Assembly (NCBI RefSeq): GCF_901709675.1
Contig: NC_051105.1
Span: 13,686,604 to 13,750,603, forward strand
Direction of reading: 5' to 3'
Length of the DNA: 64,000 nucleotides
Source: Syngnathus acus
Lineage: Eukaryota > Chordata > Actinopteri > Syngnathiformes > Syngnathidae
Of this stretch, positions 1 to 10,446 are shown in pieces (the first letter of the stretch is position 1; each line of letters starts with the position of its first letter). Made by a program: the position numbers and the translations under genes. The notes beneath the pieces were generated by a model. It saw nothing but the letters and a program-made list of their open reading frames with translations. It was not told the DNA's origin and ran no database searches.

Positions 1-215
1 AGTCATGAGCACTGTCCTCTGATTAAGTTTATTTTATTCCCTAAATACATATGTCCTTCACAGTAGCCTGTGAGGTGTCCTTCCATGCACATCACGAGGG
101 AGAACCAGTATACAACTTTTGAGTCCATACACAAATCAATTCCACATTTAAAGTGTATAATACATTCAACATGGATCTCTATAGAATTCTCCACAGGAAA
201 ACTCCACAATACGGG
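1..215. other. Left flank, no gene recognised
   Basis: No domain or known repeat was recognised. AATAAA motifs occur on the minus strand near 28-38. A minus-strand open frame of 68 codons shows no recognisable composition. The last five bases (ACGGG) are the left target-site duplication of the BEL element that follows. Confidence 0.4.
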
Positions 216-571
216 TATAACTCCCTCTCGTATATAAAAGACAGCTTCGAGTTCTTTTTGTTACTGATCTGTTTATCTTGACTTGGCAGACTTTGACAGA
301 CCTTGACAGACCTTGACAGACCGTGAGAACTTATTAGCTGCATATACAGGCGTGAGAGGTGGTTAATAAGGCTTAAGAAACTTATAACTATAACTTGGCT
401 AGTCAAAAGCTTAGAAAAACTGGCCTTTTCTAGCGGAGATTTTGCTGGTGGTCCGTCACTAAGACGGGTCCGTGTGAAACGACACAGAGAAATGTTCCGC
501 CTCATTGATCACCATTAATAGGCCAGAACAAAAATACTTTGAGCTGAAATACTGCCTCAGATGCAGTTACA
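216..571 (-). repeat. 3' LTR of the BEL/Pao element
   Basis: 356 bp and nearly identical to 4875-5230. It is the distal (3') LTR because gag and pol read leftwards. It contains short tandem units of the form TTGACAGACC near 290-320. Its ~100-codon open frame is repeated in the other LTR and is not a gene. Confidence 0.93.
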
Positions 572-722
572 CTCCCACCAAAAACATATCAACGGTACTG
601 AATATGATTTTAAAATTATAACAAATTAACAACTTGGTCTTGGCTTCTTCCAGAATGGTCACCTCATTCTGCACCTGGAGTGAATGACAGAAAGAGGAGA
701 GAAAGAGGAAAAAAATGGAACT

Positions 723-1052
723 TTAGCTTGCTTCTACCAGTGTCACCGTCTTATGGATGGGTCTTTCCAGGTGGACAGGTTTGGAGGAGCGCTTTCCCTT
801 CGCATCAAGGGTGGAGTCACCGATGAGCAACTTGACCTTTCGTACCCTCCCATCCTTTCTTGGGTACACTTCTGTGACCTTTGCCATTTTCCACTGGTTA
901 CGCGGTGTAGTATCCTCTTGCAGGAGTACAACATCATCCACCCTTGCGTTCCTGTGAGTTTGTTCCACTTCTGTCTCTGCTGGAGGTTCAGGAGGTATTC
1001 CTTCTTCCATCTTGTCCAGAAGTGGTTGGCTAGTAGTTGAACTCGACGCCAT
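723..1052 (-). pseudogene. BEL/Pao integrase C-terminal domain (DUF5641-like) in a shifted frame
   Basis: 109 codons with the conserved end of BEL/Pao pol (NARVDDVVLLQEDTTPRNQW, then a VYPRKDGRVRKVKLL segment). It lies in another frame from the upstream pol frame, so at least one frameshift separates them. Confidence 0.8.
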
Positions 1053-2668
1053 CTCTTGCGGAGGTACAGATTGGCCTTGCCCTTGACTGGTGTCTCCTCT
1101 TGACTCTGGAGTAGCGGTATTTCTTGCGAGAAAGCTGCTTCCTGAACCATCTTGATTATGGTCAGCTCAGCTTCTCTCCTTTCCTCCAAACTGGTGGCTT
1201 CACAGGACCTTGGCTGGAGACCTTTAACTTCCTTCACATGGCGTTTGAGTCTGGCGATAGCTTTCACCATTCTGGACCAAACAGAGAACTTGTGCAATCG
1301 ATTCAGCACCGACCTGACTTCTTTCGCCTGGGTGTCGAGAACCTGGACTTTCTTAAGTTCTGGGTCGTCGCTTGCAATCTCTCCCACCTTGACTTCTCCA
1401 CTTGGTAACTCCTTCTGCCAAAGACGATCTGGGCCTGTGAACCAGTTGGAGGATAGTAGCTGCTCTGCTGTGAGACCTCTTGAGGCGTGGTCGGCTGGAT
1501 TGTCTTCTTCTGGGACTATTTCTGCATCACCACGGCTAATGGTCTCATCCATGAAGGTCTTGTGGTCTTCGTAATATTGATGATTTCTTTTCATTTTCCT
1601 TTCAAGGCACTTCAGGCGTTGAATAGCACAGATCTTGTTATCGGGTAAGTTAGGCCTTTCCCTTTTGAATGGCAGCGGCATTTCATAATGTCCGTCGCTC
1701 TTTAACTTGATGCCCGTTTCCATTTCTGACAGGAATTTTAAATCCTCTTGAGAGATGGAACTGGCCTCTGATAACCTTTCAATGAAGTCAGACTCCAGCA
1801 TCTTCATGACATCTGCAGGTAAGATAACCTTTTTTATCTGTGTTCTACAGACATAGTGAACTTCACTTGTGAGGTCTGATGAGGACGGTAGCCCTGGCAT
1901 CACTTGCTTCGCTATCACTTGGTGACTCATTCCAATTGCATCTCCATAGTTGAGACAGGGGTTACCATATCCCACCACACTCCAGCCCAAGTCTGTTCTC
2001 TGTGCAAACGGCTGATGCTCTTCCCCAGGCACCACTTGTCTTGGTATAAGGGCCTGAGCACAGTTGTAGCCGATTAACAGGCCGACATCACAGCTTTGCA
2101 GAGGAGCAATCTCATCAGCGATGTGTTCAAGATGAGGCCATGCCTTTGCCGTCTCTGGTGTGGGAATATGGTCTCTGTTTGCAGGAATAAACTCTCTTGA
2201 GTACGTCACTGGCAGAGGAATAAGCTTGTCCGAATAAAATCCTCGTACTTGTAGACCAGTCAGTTTCTGGCAGGACACAACTATGTTTCTCGAAGCCAGT
2301 GTTGAGAGCTTTAACTGAACTGGTGCACTCTTTGTGTTGAGAGCCTTTACTGCCTCCTCAAGGACAAAGGTTGTGTCACTTTGTGTGTCAAGGAGTGCAT
2401 ACACAAGGACTTCACGATTTGGCTTACTTACAGATGACAGCCACACTGGAATTATTGTGGAAGTATGCGTGTCCACGGTATTCTGTACAACTCTATTTGT
2501 TGTTGCCTCATTTGATGGTGTTTCTGCCTGCTCTTGTTCCTTCTCTTTGGGCTTGTCACTGTACCTTGATCCATAAGGCTTTGTTAACATTCTTTCTTCC
2601 TTGGTGCGATCATCATGAAGGCAAGTTGGATGTCCTTTCTCACAAGTATCACGTGTTTCTTTCTCCAC
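743..2668 (-). pseudogene. BEL/Pao pol remnant: knuckle and protease, RT and integrase cores deleted
   Basis: Open frame of 641 codons overlapping the end of gag by 20 bp. Order seen: a cysteine-rich start (CEKGHPTCLH), a retropepsin-like motif ALLDTQSDTTFV (DTQS where DTGS is typical) around residue 92, and a GWSVVGYG motif typical of the Pao linker to RT. The sequence then passes from the pre-RT segment (near TFMDETISRGDAE) directly to NPADHASRG, which normally lies after RNase H; the catalytic RT and RNase H are therefore absent. A second gap near LQSQEETPVKGKANLYLRKR removes the zinc-binding and DDE parts of integrase. The last part of this frame is out of register with the conserved integrase tail (723-1052). 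Family assignment is secure; the deletions are inferred from the usual domain order. Confidence 0.87.
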
Positions 2669-4169
2669 AGTCCTTGGAGCGATGACCAGACTTCAGACAG
2701 CCGAAGCACAACTTTCTTTCTTGAACAAACTTGACTCGTTCTAAGATTGTCTTCTGCATGAACCTCCGGCACCTTTGAAGACTGTGTCCGACTTTGTCAC
2801 AGAAGATACAGTTTGTGGGGACGGCTTGCTCATCTGAGCTGGTTGCAAAGACCTTTGCTCCAGGACTTCTGTTTCCCTTCTCCAAAACTCTTTCCGTTGG
2901 TTTCAGAGCATGGAGAGATGTAATAGGACTGCATGCAATTTTGGCTTCGCGCGTGAGGAACCTTACAAACTGACTGAAGCTGGGGAACATGTGAGATTCT
3001 TCTTCTATTTCAATGACCTTTCTGTTCCATCTTGAGGTCAACCAGTCTGGTAGTTTGGAGAGTATTTTCTGGTTCTCGTTGCAGTCATTTAGTACTTCAA
3101 GACCTCTGATTTGGGACATGGCAGAATCACAGCTGCGCAGGAAGTCAGCAAGTTCTTGAAGCTCCACACTGCCTTTGGAATTTATCTTGGGCCACGAGTC
3201 GATCTTGTCTCTGAAAGCCTTGGCGATTAGGAATGGATTGCCATATCGTTCTTCTAGCATTTGCCATGCTGCATAATAGGCGGACTCAGAGCCCAGCAAG
3301 AAGTAACTTTCTATGGACCTTTTGGCAGCTCCCCCCACGTACTTGCGAAGATAATATATCTTCTCTTCTGCAGGAATATTCTTTCTGTCAACGAGCGTCT
3401 GAAAGGACACCTTCCAGTCATTGAACCTCAGTGGATCACCATTGAACACTGTGGGTTCAGGTAGAGGAATGCGACTCGCACTGATGGCTTCTGCAAGTGC
3501 TCTGACAAGAGCTGATGTGCTGTCCTCAACTCTGTCCTTTTGCCTTGTTGGAGAACATTGTATTTCTAGTATTGGTGGAGAACGGTTCTGTGGCGAACTA
3601 GTTCGAGACTTAATTTCTCTCTTCACAGAGACACGACGATGTAGAAGCTCATTTATTTCTTCATCTGAGCAGTTGCCCTTAGACACGTGACCTGATCCTT
3701 CACTCTGGTCATATACTTGTTGCCGTGCCTTAGCAGCGTTTAGCTTCTTAATAGTCTTCAGCCGCTCTAGTTCTCGGCGTTTGGCGTCTACCACTCTTTG
3801 TCTCTCTGTATTTTCAGCCTCTTGTTTGGCCTTTAACTCAGCAGCTTCAGCTTCCAGTTTCTGAAGCTCCTCAATACGACGTTCTTGTTCCAGCATTACC
3901 TCTAAGGCAGCTTCGTTAGCGGCAACCTCAGCAGCTGCACTTTTCCTGCTTGCAGAGGAGGATTTAGTGTGGTGAGAGGTAGTGCTTGTCTCATGTGAGG
4001 CTACGGACAGCCTGTCAAGTATTTGTTTTTCAGGCCTTTGACTTTTAGCCCTTTTGTCTAGAAGGTCCATCGCTTCCTTGACAATCGTCCCTGTCACTAC
4101 TTCACAGGTGTCAGCTCTACGACGTGTTTCATTGTCAGGAACATCAATGCGTCTCCACTCATAATACAC
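2649..4169 (-). CDS. BEL/Pao gag-like protein (DUF1759 plus two CCHC knuckles)
   Basis: 506 codons from the first ATG in the uninterrupted frame. Residues ~85-165 form a strongly charged, probably coiled-coil region (Glu/Lys/Ala-rich). Residues ~235-420 look like the DUF1759 gag domain (starting near LPEPTVFNGDPLRFNDW). Two CX2CX4HX4C knuckles follow: CIFCDKVGHSLQRC and CFGCLKSGHRSKDC. Known role: capsid formation and RNA binding. The same frame continues upstream of this ATG to the hAT MITE at 4246, and gag-like sequence resumes beyond it (4574 to about 4640). The true N-terminus was therefore split by the MITE, and this ATG is probably not the native start. Confidence 0.85.
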   Translation of the reverse strand: MYYEWRRIDVPDNETRRRADTCEVVTGTIVKEAMDLLDKRAKSQRPEKQILDRLSVASHETSTTSHHTKSSSASRKSAAAEVAANEAALEVMLEQERRIEELQKLEAEAAELKAKQEAENTERQRVVDAKRRELERLKTIKKLNAAKARQQVYDQSEGSGHVSKGNCSDEEINELLHRRVSVKREIKSRTSSPQNRSPPILEIQCSPTRQKDRVEDSTSALVRALAEAISASRIPLPEPTVFNGDPLRFNDWKVSFQTLVDRKNIPAEEKIYYLRKYVGGAAKRSIESYFLLGSESAYYAAWQMLEERYGNPFLIAKAFRDKIDSWPKINSKGSVELQELADFLRSCDSAMSQIRGLEVLNDCNENQKILSKLPDWLTSRWNRKVIEIEEESHMFPSFSQFVRFLTREAKIACSPITSLHALKPTERVLEKGNRSPGAKVFATSSDEQAVPTNCIFCDKVGHSLQRCRRFMQKTILERVKFVQERKLCFGCLKSGHRSKDCGERNT

Positions 4170-4245
4170 ATCATTCAGCCTCTTAGATGCATTGCATACT
4201 TGAGTGATATATTCATTCAGCTGCTCATCTGAGTACCTTCTAGTG

Positions 4246-4565
4246 CAGGGGTCACCAACCTTTTTGAAGTTGGGAGCTACTTCAAGGGCACCGAATAATG
4301 CAAAGGGCGACCACTTTGATAATACACTTCTGAAATAACAAAGTTACACAGTGTACCTTTAATTTTATATTTTTATTAATGATATTCTATGTGAAGACAC
4401 TGAACATTAATGTTAGTGGGAAGCCTGGCATTGCATGCTCTTCACCAGTGTACTGTAAACTATTTTTAGAACTGGCCTATGGCCGACTGATGTGGTCGCT
4501 GCGGGCGACTGATGTGGTCGCCACGGGCGACCTGGTGCCCGCGGGCACCGGGTTGGTGACCCCTG
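4246..4565. mobile_element. hAT MITE inside BEL gag, TSD TTCTAGTG
   Basis: 320 bp with terminal inverted repeats CAGGGGTCACCAACC and GGTTGGTGACCCCTG. The 8 bases on each side (4238-4245 and 4566-4573) are both TTCTAGTG, the 8-bp duplication expected of hAT transposition. It has no coding capacity and interrupts the gag frame. The termini match those at 10447-11405 and the right end at 19774. Confidence 0.93.
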
Positions 4566-4874
4566 TTCTAGTGTCTCCACGAAGCGCTTGTTTGGCCACT
4601 TTAATTGCATCCTTCCACTTGTCATAGCACACACTGAAACGATGTGCAACTCTTCTTTATTGCTCACCGTGCAGTTCTTGACCCTTTTCTGTCCTATTGC
4701 GGACTCTTTGGCCTAGTCGTGGCTCTTCTGAGGTAGTCGGGTTGCTGACCAATGTGCCATCAGTCACTTGTGGCTGCGAGTCTGCGCCCTGCACACTTTC
4801 ATGCTTTCTGCCACTCAGACATCTTACTTGGTTTATGTTGCTCACTGCTGTCTTCTGAAGCAGTAAGTTCTCAC

Positions 4875-5230
4875 TATAACTCCCTCTCGTATATAAAAGA
4901 CAGCTTCGAGTTCTTTTTGTTACTGATCTGTTTATCTTGACTTGGCAGACTTAGACAGACCTTGACAGACCTTGACAGACCGTGAGAACTTATTAGCTGC
5001 ATATACAGGCGTGAGAGGTGGTTAATAAGGCTTAAGAAACTTATAACTATAACTTGGCTAGTCAAAAGCTTAGAAAAACTAGCCTTTTCTAGCGGAGATT
5101 TTGCTGGTGGTCCGTCACTAAGACGGGTCCGTGTGAAACGACACAGAGAAATGTTCCGCCTCATTGATCACCATTAATAGGCCAGAACAAAAATACTTTG
5201 AGCTGAAATACTGCCTCAGATGCAGTTACA
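4875..5230 (-). repeat. 5' LTR of the BEL/Pao element
   Basis: 356-bp partner of 216-571. It is followed on the right by ACGGG, the same five bases that precede the left LTR. Confidence 0.93.
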
Positions 5231-5800
5231 ACGGGTCCAGGTATCCTCAAACTTCAATGGGTCACATCTGCGTGCGTTTTCACCGGTTGCACAGGCAAGT
5301 GTGTCAGAAGCCAAGACGGATTCATCCGTGCTTCTTGAAATGTACAGTGAGACGCAAAGCTACACGAGCAAGTAAGGTTGCATGGAAAACATGGAAATAT
5401 CAGTAATAAAGACGTTTGACTAGAAAGCACTGGAAGTGGAAAATGAACCACGATGAGTTCTCTCTCTCCCAGACAGTACACCCCAAAAACTGCTGGGATT
5501 AAAATTGGACCCTGGAAGGTGGGTCAATTTGGGTTTTATATTATAATAATGAATGATTTATCCAGAATTATTGGTCTCAATAAAAATAACCCATAATACT
5601 TACTTCATATTGTGCCTAACCATATTGCAGCCAACCTCCAGTAACGCTCCTCAATCAGCCGACGATTTCATGCATTTTTTTTACTCAGAAGATTCAGCTA
5701 ATAAGGGATGAGATTATGGACACCGCTCCTAAAACCCAGTCAAAACCTGTGATTAGGCCTACTGAATTTCATATTAAGGCTGACATCATCTGACAGACTT
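5231..5800. other. Intergenic, no gene recognised
   Basis: Holds the right TSD (5231-5235) and unclassified sequence. A stretch at about 5300-5372 is bounded by a CAG and a GTAAGG, so an exon is formally possible, but the translation matches nothing I know. Confidence 0.3.
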
Positions 5801-5815
5801 GACCCATTTTAAAAA

Positions 5816-6088
5816 GTGGCCCTTGAAAGCCTTACACAACTGGTTAGTGTGGCAAAGCACACAACTTACAACCCGCTTCCTGGCAAACTTGTTAAAACTA
5901 TTTCAGATTTTAGGACCTTTCCTCTTAAATACCATTTGTCACCCATGTCAGGCACTATGCCAACAGCCTTTAAGACCACTATTATTCGACCAATACTTAA
6001 GCGACCAAACCTCGACCTGGAGTGTCTCAGTAGTAATTATAGGCCGGCTTCAAAGCCCCCGTTCATTGCAAAAATCCATTTACAATAG
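5816..6088 (+). pseudogene. LINE (L2-like) reverse transcriptase fragment
   Basis: About 90 codons carrying the motif FKTTIIRPILKRPNLDLE followed by NYRPASKPPFIAKI, which matches the finger/palm entry of L2-type ORF2 (PxFK...RPLLKKPxLD...NYRPISNLPFLSKI). Catalytic motifs are absent because the fragment ends at about 6090. A neighbouring frame continues part of the similarity, so frameshifts are present. Confidence 0.7.
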
Positions 6089-6745
6089 TAAAAAGTTAAT
6101 ATTTGGTCTCCAATGAATACTCATTATTTTTCATGTACTATTAACACATTTAAAATCATTTTACCACTTGCTGTCTACTGGAAATTATATCACATGCGCT
6201 CAGATAACATCACATAGTTCTGGGAACAATGATTCAGACTTAAGTAATGTGGACCAGTACAAATTTATTTATAAACATTTATTCGTCAGAATTCTGAATG
6301 TGCTATACAAACATTAGTTCAAATTAAACACTTCTGGAGCTCTAAGACTTGATATTGTGCTTAGCTTAAAATTTGCTATTTTTTCAACTTCGCAATTGTT
6401 TTTGACAATTGTAAATACGTACATAATGCCAATGACTACTGTGAACCGTAAAACAGGACACGACAAATAAATGCAGATGAATAAAATGTTTTAAAGTACA
6501 AAGTAAAAAACAACAACTTACGACTGAACTAATTTAATACTAAAAGTCATGGTCAAATGTACATGGTCTGTTTCCATTCAATATTCTTTAACGTCGCAGT
6601 AGCACACAACATGATCGCACCATAAATATAGAGCATGGGGAATTGGCCTGTTTGATTTGCACATTCACGTGAAAAGACTGCAGTTACAATTTGAGGTTGA
6701 AGAAACAAAAAAAGTTTGTATCTACAGTATTTCAAGGTTAGGATT
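6089..6745 (-). other. rrp1: Probable 3' UTR and downstream sequence of rrp1
   Basis: AT-rich sequence immediately downstream of the rrp1 stop. Minus-strand AATAAA signals sit at 6278-6283 and 6264-6269, which would give a 3' UTR of roughly 480 nt. No repeat was recognised. This is inferred from position and signal only. Confidence 0.45.
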
Positions 6746-6960
6746 TCAAAAAAAGTCAGATGCAGTAGGCCGTCTTCTTGGCGTACTTTTTGGAGTACTC
6801 AAAACCCTCTTCTTGTTGGCCTTTGGAGTCTTCTTGATGTTGTAAAGTGGCATGGGAGTAGACTTTAAAACCCCAGATTTGGGTTTTTGTTTTGGGTCAA
6901 AAGGGACTTTGGATAACCCCTCTGGGCTTAATAACAAGCTGCGATCATTCTTCCTGAACT
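6746..6960 (-). CDS. rrp1: rrp1 exon 10 (last coding exon)
   Basis: Begins after the acceptor TCATGTTGCAG (AG at 6961-6962) with two bases that complete a Glu codon begun in exon 9. It encodes the conserved RRP1B-type tail: EFRKNDRSLLLSPEG, then VPFDPKQKPKSGVLKSTP, and ends TPRRRPTASDFF before TGA (6746-6748). Human RRP1B ends in a very similar way (FDPEQKP, GVLKTP, TPRRRPRAMDFF, recalled from memory). Lys/Pro/Thr-rich; likely disordered and possibly a phosphorylation and nucleolar-retention segment. Confidence 0.9.
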
Positions 6961-7064
6961 CTGCAACATGACAATAAGCAACAATGAAGCAGACTATCCA
7001 CTGACAAACAAACTTGGCTTCCACTGACAAACTTGGCTTGTTAGGTAAAAATTATTAGCCAGAG

Positions 7065-7270
7065 CAGCGATCGCTATGAGGTCCCTACTGGATTTGAAGA
7101 GATCATTATTAGGGGCAGAGAAGTTTTGGCTGCAAGGTCCCTTTTGTTTCTGTTGAAATAATTATTATTAGAGCCCGAAAGGCGATCTCTGTAAAGTCCC
7201 TATCGTTTGTGTAGAAAATAAAATTAAGGCCTGAAAAGCGATCGCTGTGAGGTCTTTGTTGTCTTTGTAG
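7065..7270. repeat. Degenerate ~65-bp tandem repeat (GCGATCGCTGTGAGGTC)
   Basis: Four imperfect units share a core of the form AGCGATCGCTGTGAGGTCCCT followed by a T-rich stretch and ATTATTA. It lies in the intron before exon 10. Origin unknown. Confidence 0.6.
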
Positions 7271-7843
7271 ACATTGTTACAAAGTTTGTGAGTTTTTGCA
7301 AAGCCCTGTTGCCGTGGCTGATTGATTTTTTGTGATGTAGACATGAGAAAAAAATATATAATCTGGAAATCCTTACTATTTGTTGTGTTTGTATTGTTTA
7401 TTTCATTCATTTTCTCCATTCATTTCTATAGTTTATTGTTTGTGTGGATCCCACCGTAGGTTTAAGTTTGTTGACTGACTGTTTTTATTGTGAAACACCC
7501 TGTAGCTTTGTTTTACAAGGTACTATACAAATAAAGGTATTAATATAGATTTTCTGTTGCTGTTGGATCTGGAAAGAACAGAACGGGCTTAAAAGACTAA
7601 TTTTTCATTAAGAACTTTAAGATGGAAGATTTGTGCATTTTCATTTTTTTTTGAAAATCTATTAGAGTTATTAGTGGAGTATGGGCATATTCAAAGAAAG
7701 CACCCTCCGTTATTTTGTCAGGTTATTTTTTTTTTAGTTTTAAAGATTTGTTAATTTCGTTATTTTAATTGTGATAAACTACTGTTATTGAAAGTGGATA
7801 ATTAATAATTGGCATAGTGTTGAGGCCTAAAAATATATACTTT

Positions 7844-9945
7844 AGGGCTGTCACTAATGCGTTATTTAAATTAATCATGCTGCAAATAAAAACGCTATCA
7901 AAATTAACGCAGTTTATCGTGAGTATCAAGTCAATGCGCAAACCTGCGGTGCCTCGTCACTTGTTGCGCTGCAATAGCCTCCCTGAGTTTGTACCACTCA
8001 CCTAAAGTAAGCACTCTCTGCATGTCAGTCTGTACTCTGAGGAAATGCCTGGCCACCAATACGTAGGTAACTCTAATAAAACATCATGTTTCACTTCATG
8101 GCAGAAGGCGGTTGGCATCACTCACTAAAATGTAGTTTAAAGCCAACATGTGCCAACAACTCAATCAACACACCTATTTCAGTTGTGGTGAAAGTTTTAC
8201 CAAGCGATGTGTTTCTAACAAAATAAGATTTAAAAAAAAAGGTAAAACACACCAACATGCACACAACAAAAAATTTTTGATTTTGGAATATGAAATACCG
8301 TATTTTCCTGACTATAGGTGGCAGCTTTTTTCATAGTTTGGCCGGGGGTGCGATTTATAATCAGGAGAGACTTATATGTGAAATTTTTAACACATTATGA
8401 CTTGATCATTAACACATTACTTACTAGTATAGTTGATCACTTCACATGTTATTTTCACTTTAAACCGCATGAAGGCGCACTTGGCCTGTGGAATAATTGG
8501 AATCGCAACTGACAATGAATCTGACCTCAGTGCCACATGTACTTCCGGAGTCAGCAGCGGTGTTGTTTATAAGTGATACGGAGGACGAAGATTTTGATGG
8601 ATTTAATCATTTGGAGTGACACGGATTGTTCGATAAAATTGTTATTTATGTTATATTCATTTGATATATAGTTTATATATAGTTATATAGGTCTGTAGAA
8701 TAATTGGAGCCGCAACTCAGGATGAGTCTGACGTCAGCGCCTCATGTACTTCCAGAGTCAGCAGCGGCGTTTATTTTAAGTGACGCAGAGGACGAAGATT
8801 TCGATGGATTTAATGATTTGGAGTGACACTGACGATTCGATAAAATAGTTATTTATGTTATAGTTATTTGATATACAAGTTATATAGGCCTGTGGAATAA
8901 CTGGAATCGCAACTGACAAGTCTGACGTCAGCGCCGCATACACTTCCGGAGTCAGCAGCGGCGTTGTTTACAAATGACACAAAGGACAAAGATTTCGATG
9001 GATTCAATGATTTGGACTGACACGGATGGTTTGATAAACATGTTATTCATGTTGTAGTTATTTGAATAATTGTTAATATGTTACATCAGGCACATTCTCA
9101 GTTCCTTGTTTGTGTTTATGTAAAGTTACCATACCGTATCGTTTAGCCTGTTGTTGCCTATCCATGTCTGTTCTTGGTGATGGATTTTGTCAAATAAAGT
9201 TGCCCCGAAAATGCGACTTGTACTCCGGTGCGACTTATAGTATATGTTTTTTCTTCTTCTTTATTATTCATTTTATGGCTGTTGCGACTTGTACTCCAGA
9301 GCGACTTGTAGTCCGGAAAATACGGTAGTTATGTACATTATGGGAGAAGTCATTTCCCCTCAGTCATCTGGGGGAGTCACTCATGCGCGTCATGTTTTTT
9401 GGGTCATGTTTTCAATGTTTACGTCAAAAGAGACGTTTGTATTTTCAAGCTGGTAGTACAGTACAATAGTATTAAGGTTTGTTGTACAGTACATAGTAAA
9501 CAAAGTGTTTTCTACTGGAAAAAGAATAAAAAAAGATCAAAATCAAAGAAACATTTGGAGTGACAACAGGCTGTGTGAGCCAGAAGTGCAACTAATGAAG
9601 GAGAGAATTTTGAATTGCTGTATACAGCTTTATATTTTATCTGAGTGTTTTTTAACTGCATTTTTGAATAATGCACCTGGCCAAACTAGTTTGCTAATAT
9701 GCTTGACCATTTTTCTTTTGGATTTCATTTATCAAGCACAGTTCACCAATAAAAAATGTGGATTTCGAATCCTCCCTTTTTGGTCTATTCATCTGATTAG
9801 TCATGCACTACAATGTCCTTAATTACAAATTCTGTAATTGGGGACATTTATCACATATGAGATTAAAATTAATTATTAAATTAAGATGAATTAGATTAAT
9901 TACAAATTCTGTGATTAATAAGATTAATTTTAATCACTTGAGCAC
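7844..9945. mobile_element. hAT-type element (AGGGCTGTC end), host of a pogo-like insertion
   Basis: The left end reads TTTAGGGCTGTCACTAATGCG, the style of AGGGCTGTCAA-ended hAT elements, followed by AT-rich ATTAA-type sequence. The stretch 9580-9900 (GCACCTGGCC..., CATGCACTAC...) recurs at 53350-53455 plus 57703-57990, where a relative of the same element is interrupted elsewhere. No clear right inverted end or TSD was found, so the right boundary is approximate. Confidence 0.45.
8298..9325 (+). mobile_element. Pogo-like non-autonomous element with triplicated transposase C-terminus
   Basis: Termini CCGTATTTTCC at 8298 and GGAAAATACGG at 9325, flanked by TA on both sides (8296-8297, 9326-9327). 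Inside, three ~200-bp tandem units each contain a reading frame that ends DEDFDGFN plus two residues and a stop, at about 8514-8620, 8722-8826 and 8917-9020. The second reads from MSLTSAPHVLPESAA to FDGFNDLE. Acidic tails of this kind end pogo-like transposases, and FDGFNAQEEDED occurs in the related element at 44619-46324. Inference: the element derives from an autonomous pogo-like transposon whose 3' coding end was tandemly amplified. Confidence 0.85.
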
Positions 9946-9989
9946 ACTAATATGCGTACACGTGCCCACACACTTTCACATTTTCTTAC

Positions 9990-10056
9990 CAGCAGTTTTA
10001 TTATTCTTGAGATGGAAGGTCACCTTTTTGCTGTCTGATGTGGGAGTATGACCTAT
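9990..10056 (-). CDS. rrp1: rrp1 exon 9
   Basis: 67 nt between the acceptor GCTCCACAG and the donor GTAAG. It encodes IGHTPTSDSKKVTFHLKNN and then KTA plus one base of the next Glu codon. The KVTFHLKNN core corresponds to KVTFGLNRN in human RRP1B (recalled), directly before the AEFKK motif. Starts in phase 0 and ends in phase 1, matching its neighbours. Confidence 0.88.
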
Positions 10057-10245
10057 CTGTGGAGCAAAAAAAAAAAAAAGCACAATAAATGTATGTTTCT
10101 CTGATTTTTATACATACATGTAGGATGCATATACATACACTCACGCACACACACAGTGTATAGCTATTTATACAGTAGATTTCTAAAATCGTAATCTTGA
10201 CTAATTATTACAACCTTTCCTATTGTGACGGAAGACCAACATTAC

Positions 10246-10320
10246 CTCATTGCCAAAGACTGGGTTTTTGCAATTTGCTTCAGTGCTGAAGATGAGTGGT
10301 GTTGGAACTTTGCCGCTTCT
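10246..10320 (-). CDS. rrp1: rrp1 exon 8
   Basis: 75 nt, 25 whole codons (RSGKVPTPLIFSTEANC, then KNPVFGNE), bounded by the acceptor CTCATTTCAG and the donor GTAATG. Phase 0 at both ends. In human RRP1B the corresponding place holds a TPFLPKPLFF-type segment, a short PP1-docking-like region; here the related string is KVPTPLIF. Confidence 0.8.
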
Positions 10321-10446
10321 CTGAAATGAGTCAAAATTACACGACGTCTTTATCAACTTCGGCTTGGCTTGTAGTAGATGTAGATGAACCATGACTTTTA
10401 TTTATTGAAGCATTTCATATATGCATGGAAAGAATGTGATCTAGGC

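Larger units (their letters stand above)
216..5230 (-). mobile_element. BEL/Pao LTR retrotransposon, internally deleted
   Basis: Seen: two 356-bp direct repeats (216-571 and 4875-5230) bracket minus-strand gag and pol reading frames. On the minus strand each LTR starts TGTAAC and ends GTTATA, a near-perfect inverted terminus. The 5 bases outside each LTR are both ACGGG, a clean target-site duplication. Known: BEL/Pao elements carry a DUF1759-type gag, CCHC knuckles, a DUF1758 aspartic protease, RT, RNase H and integrase in one pol. Inference: RT, RNase H and the integrase core are missing here, so this copy cannot move by itself. The LTRs appear to differ at only two positions, which suggests recent insertion. 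A hAT MITE lies inside (4246-4565). No primer-binding site was recognised after the 5' LTR. Confidence 0.93.

Noticed and set aside
3-209. Minus-strand 68-codon frame at the window start
   Set aside because: No recognisable features; carries AATAAA signals and looks like UTR or intergenic DNA.
216-571. 108-codon frame MRRNISLCRF...
   Set aside because: Repeated in both BEL LTRs, so it is part of the LTR and not a gene.
5300-5372. Possible exon with CAG and GTAAGG edges
   Set aside because: The translation is unrecognisable and no partner exons were found.
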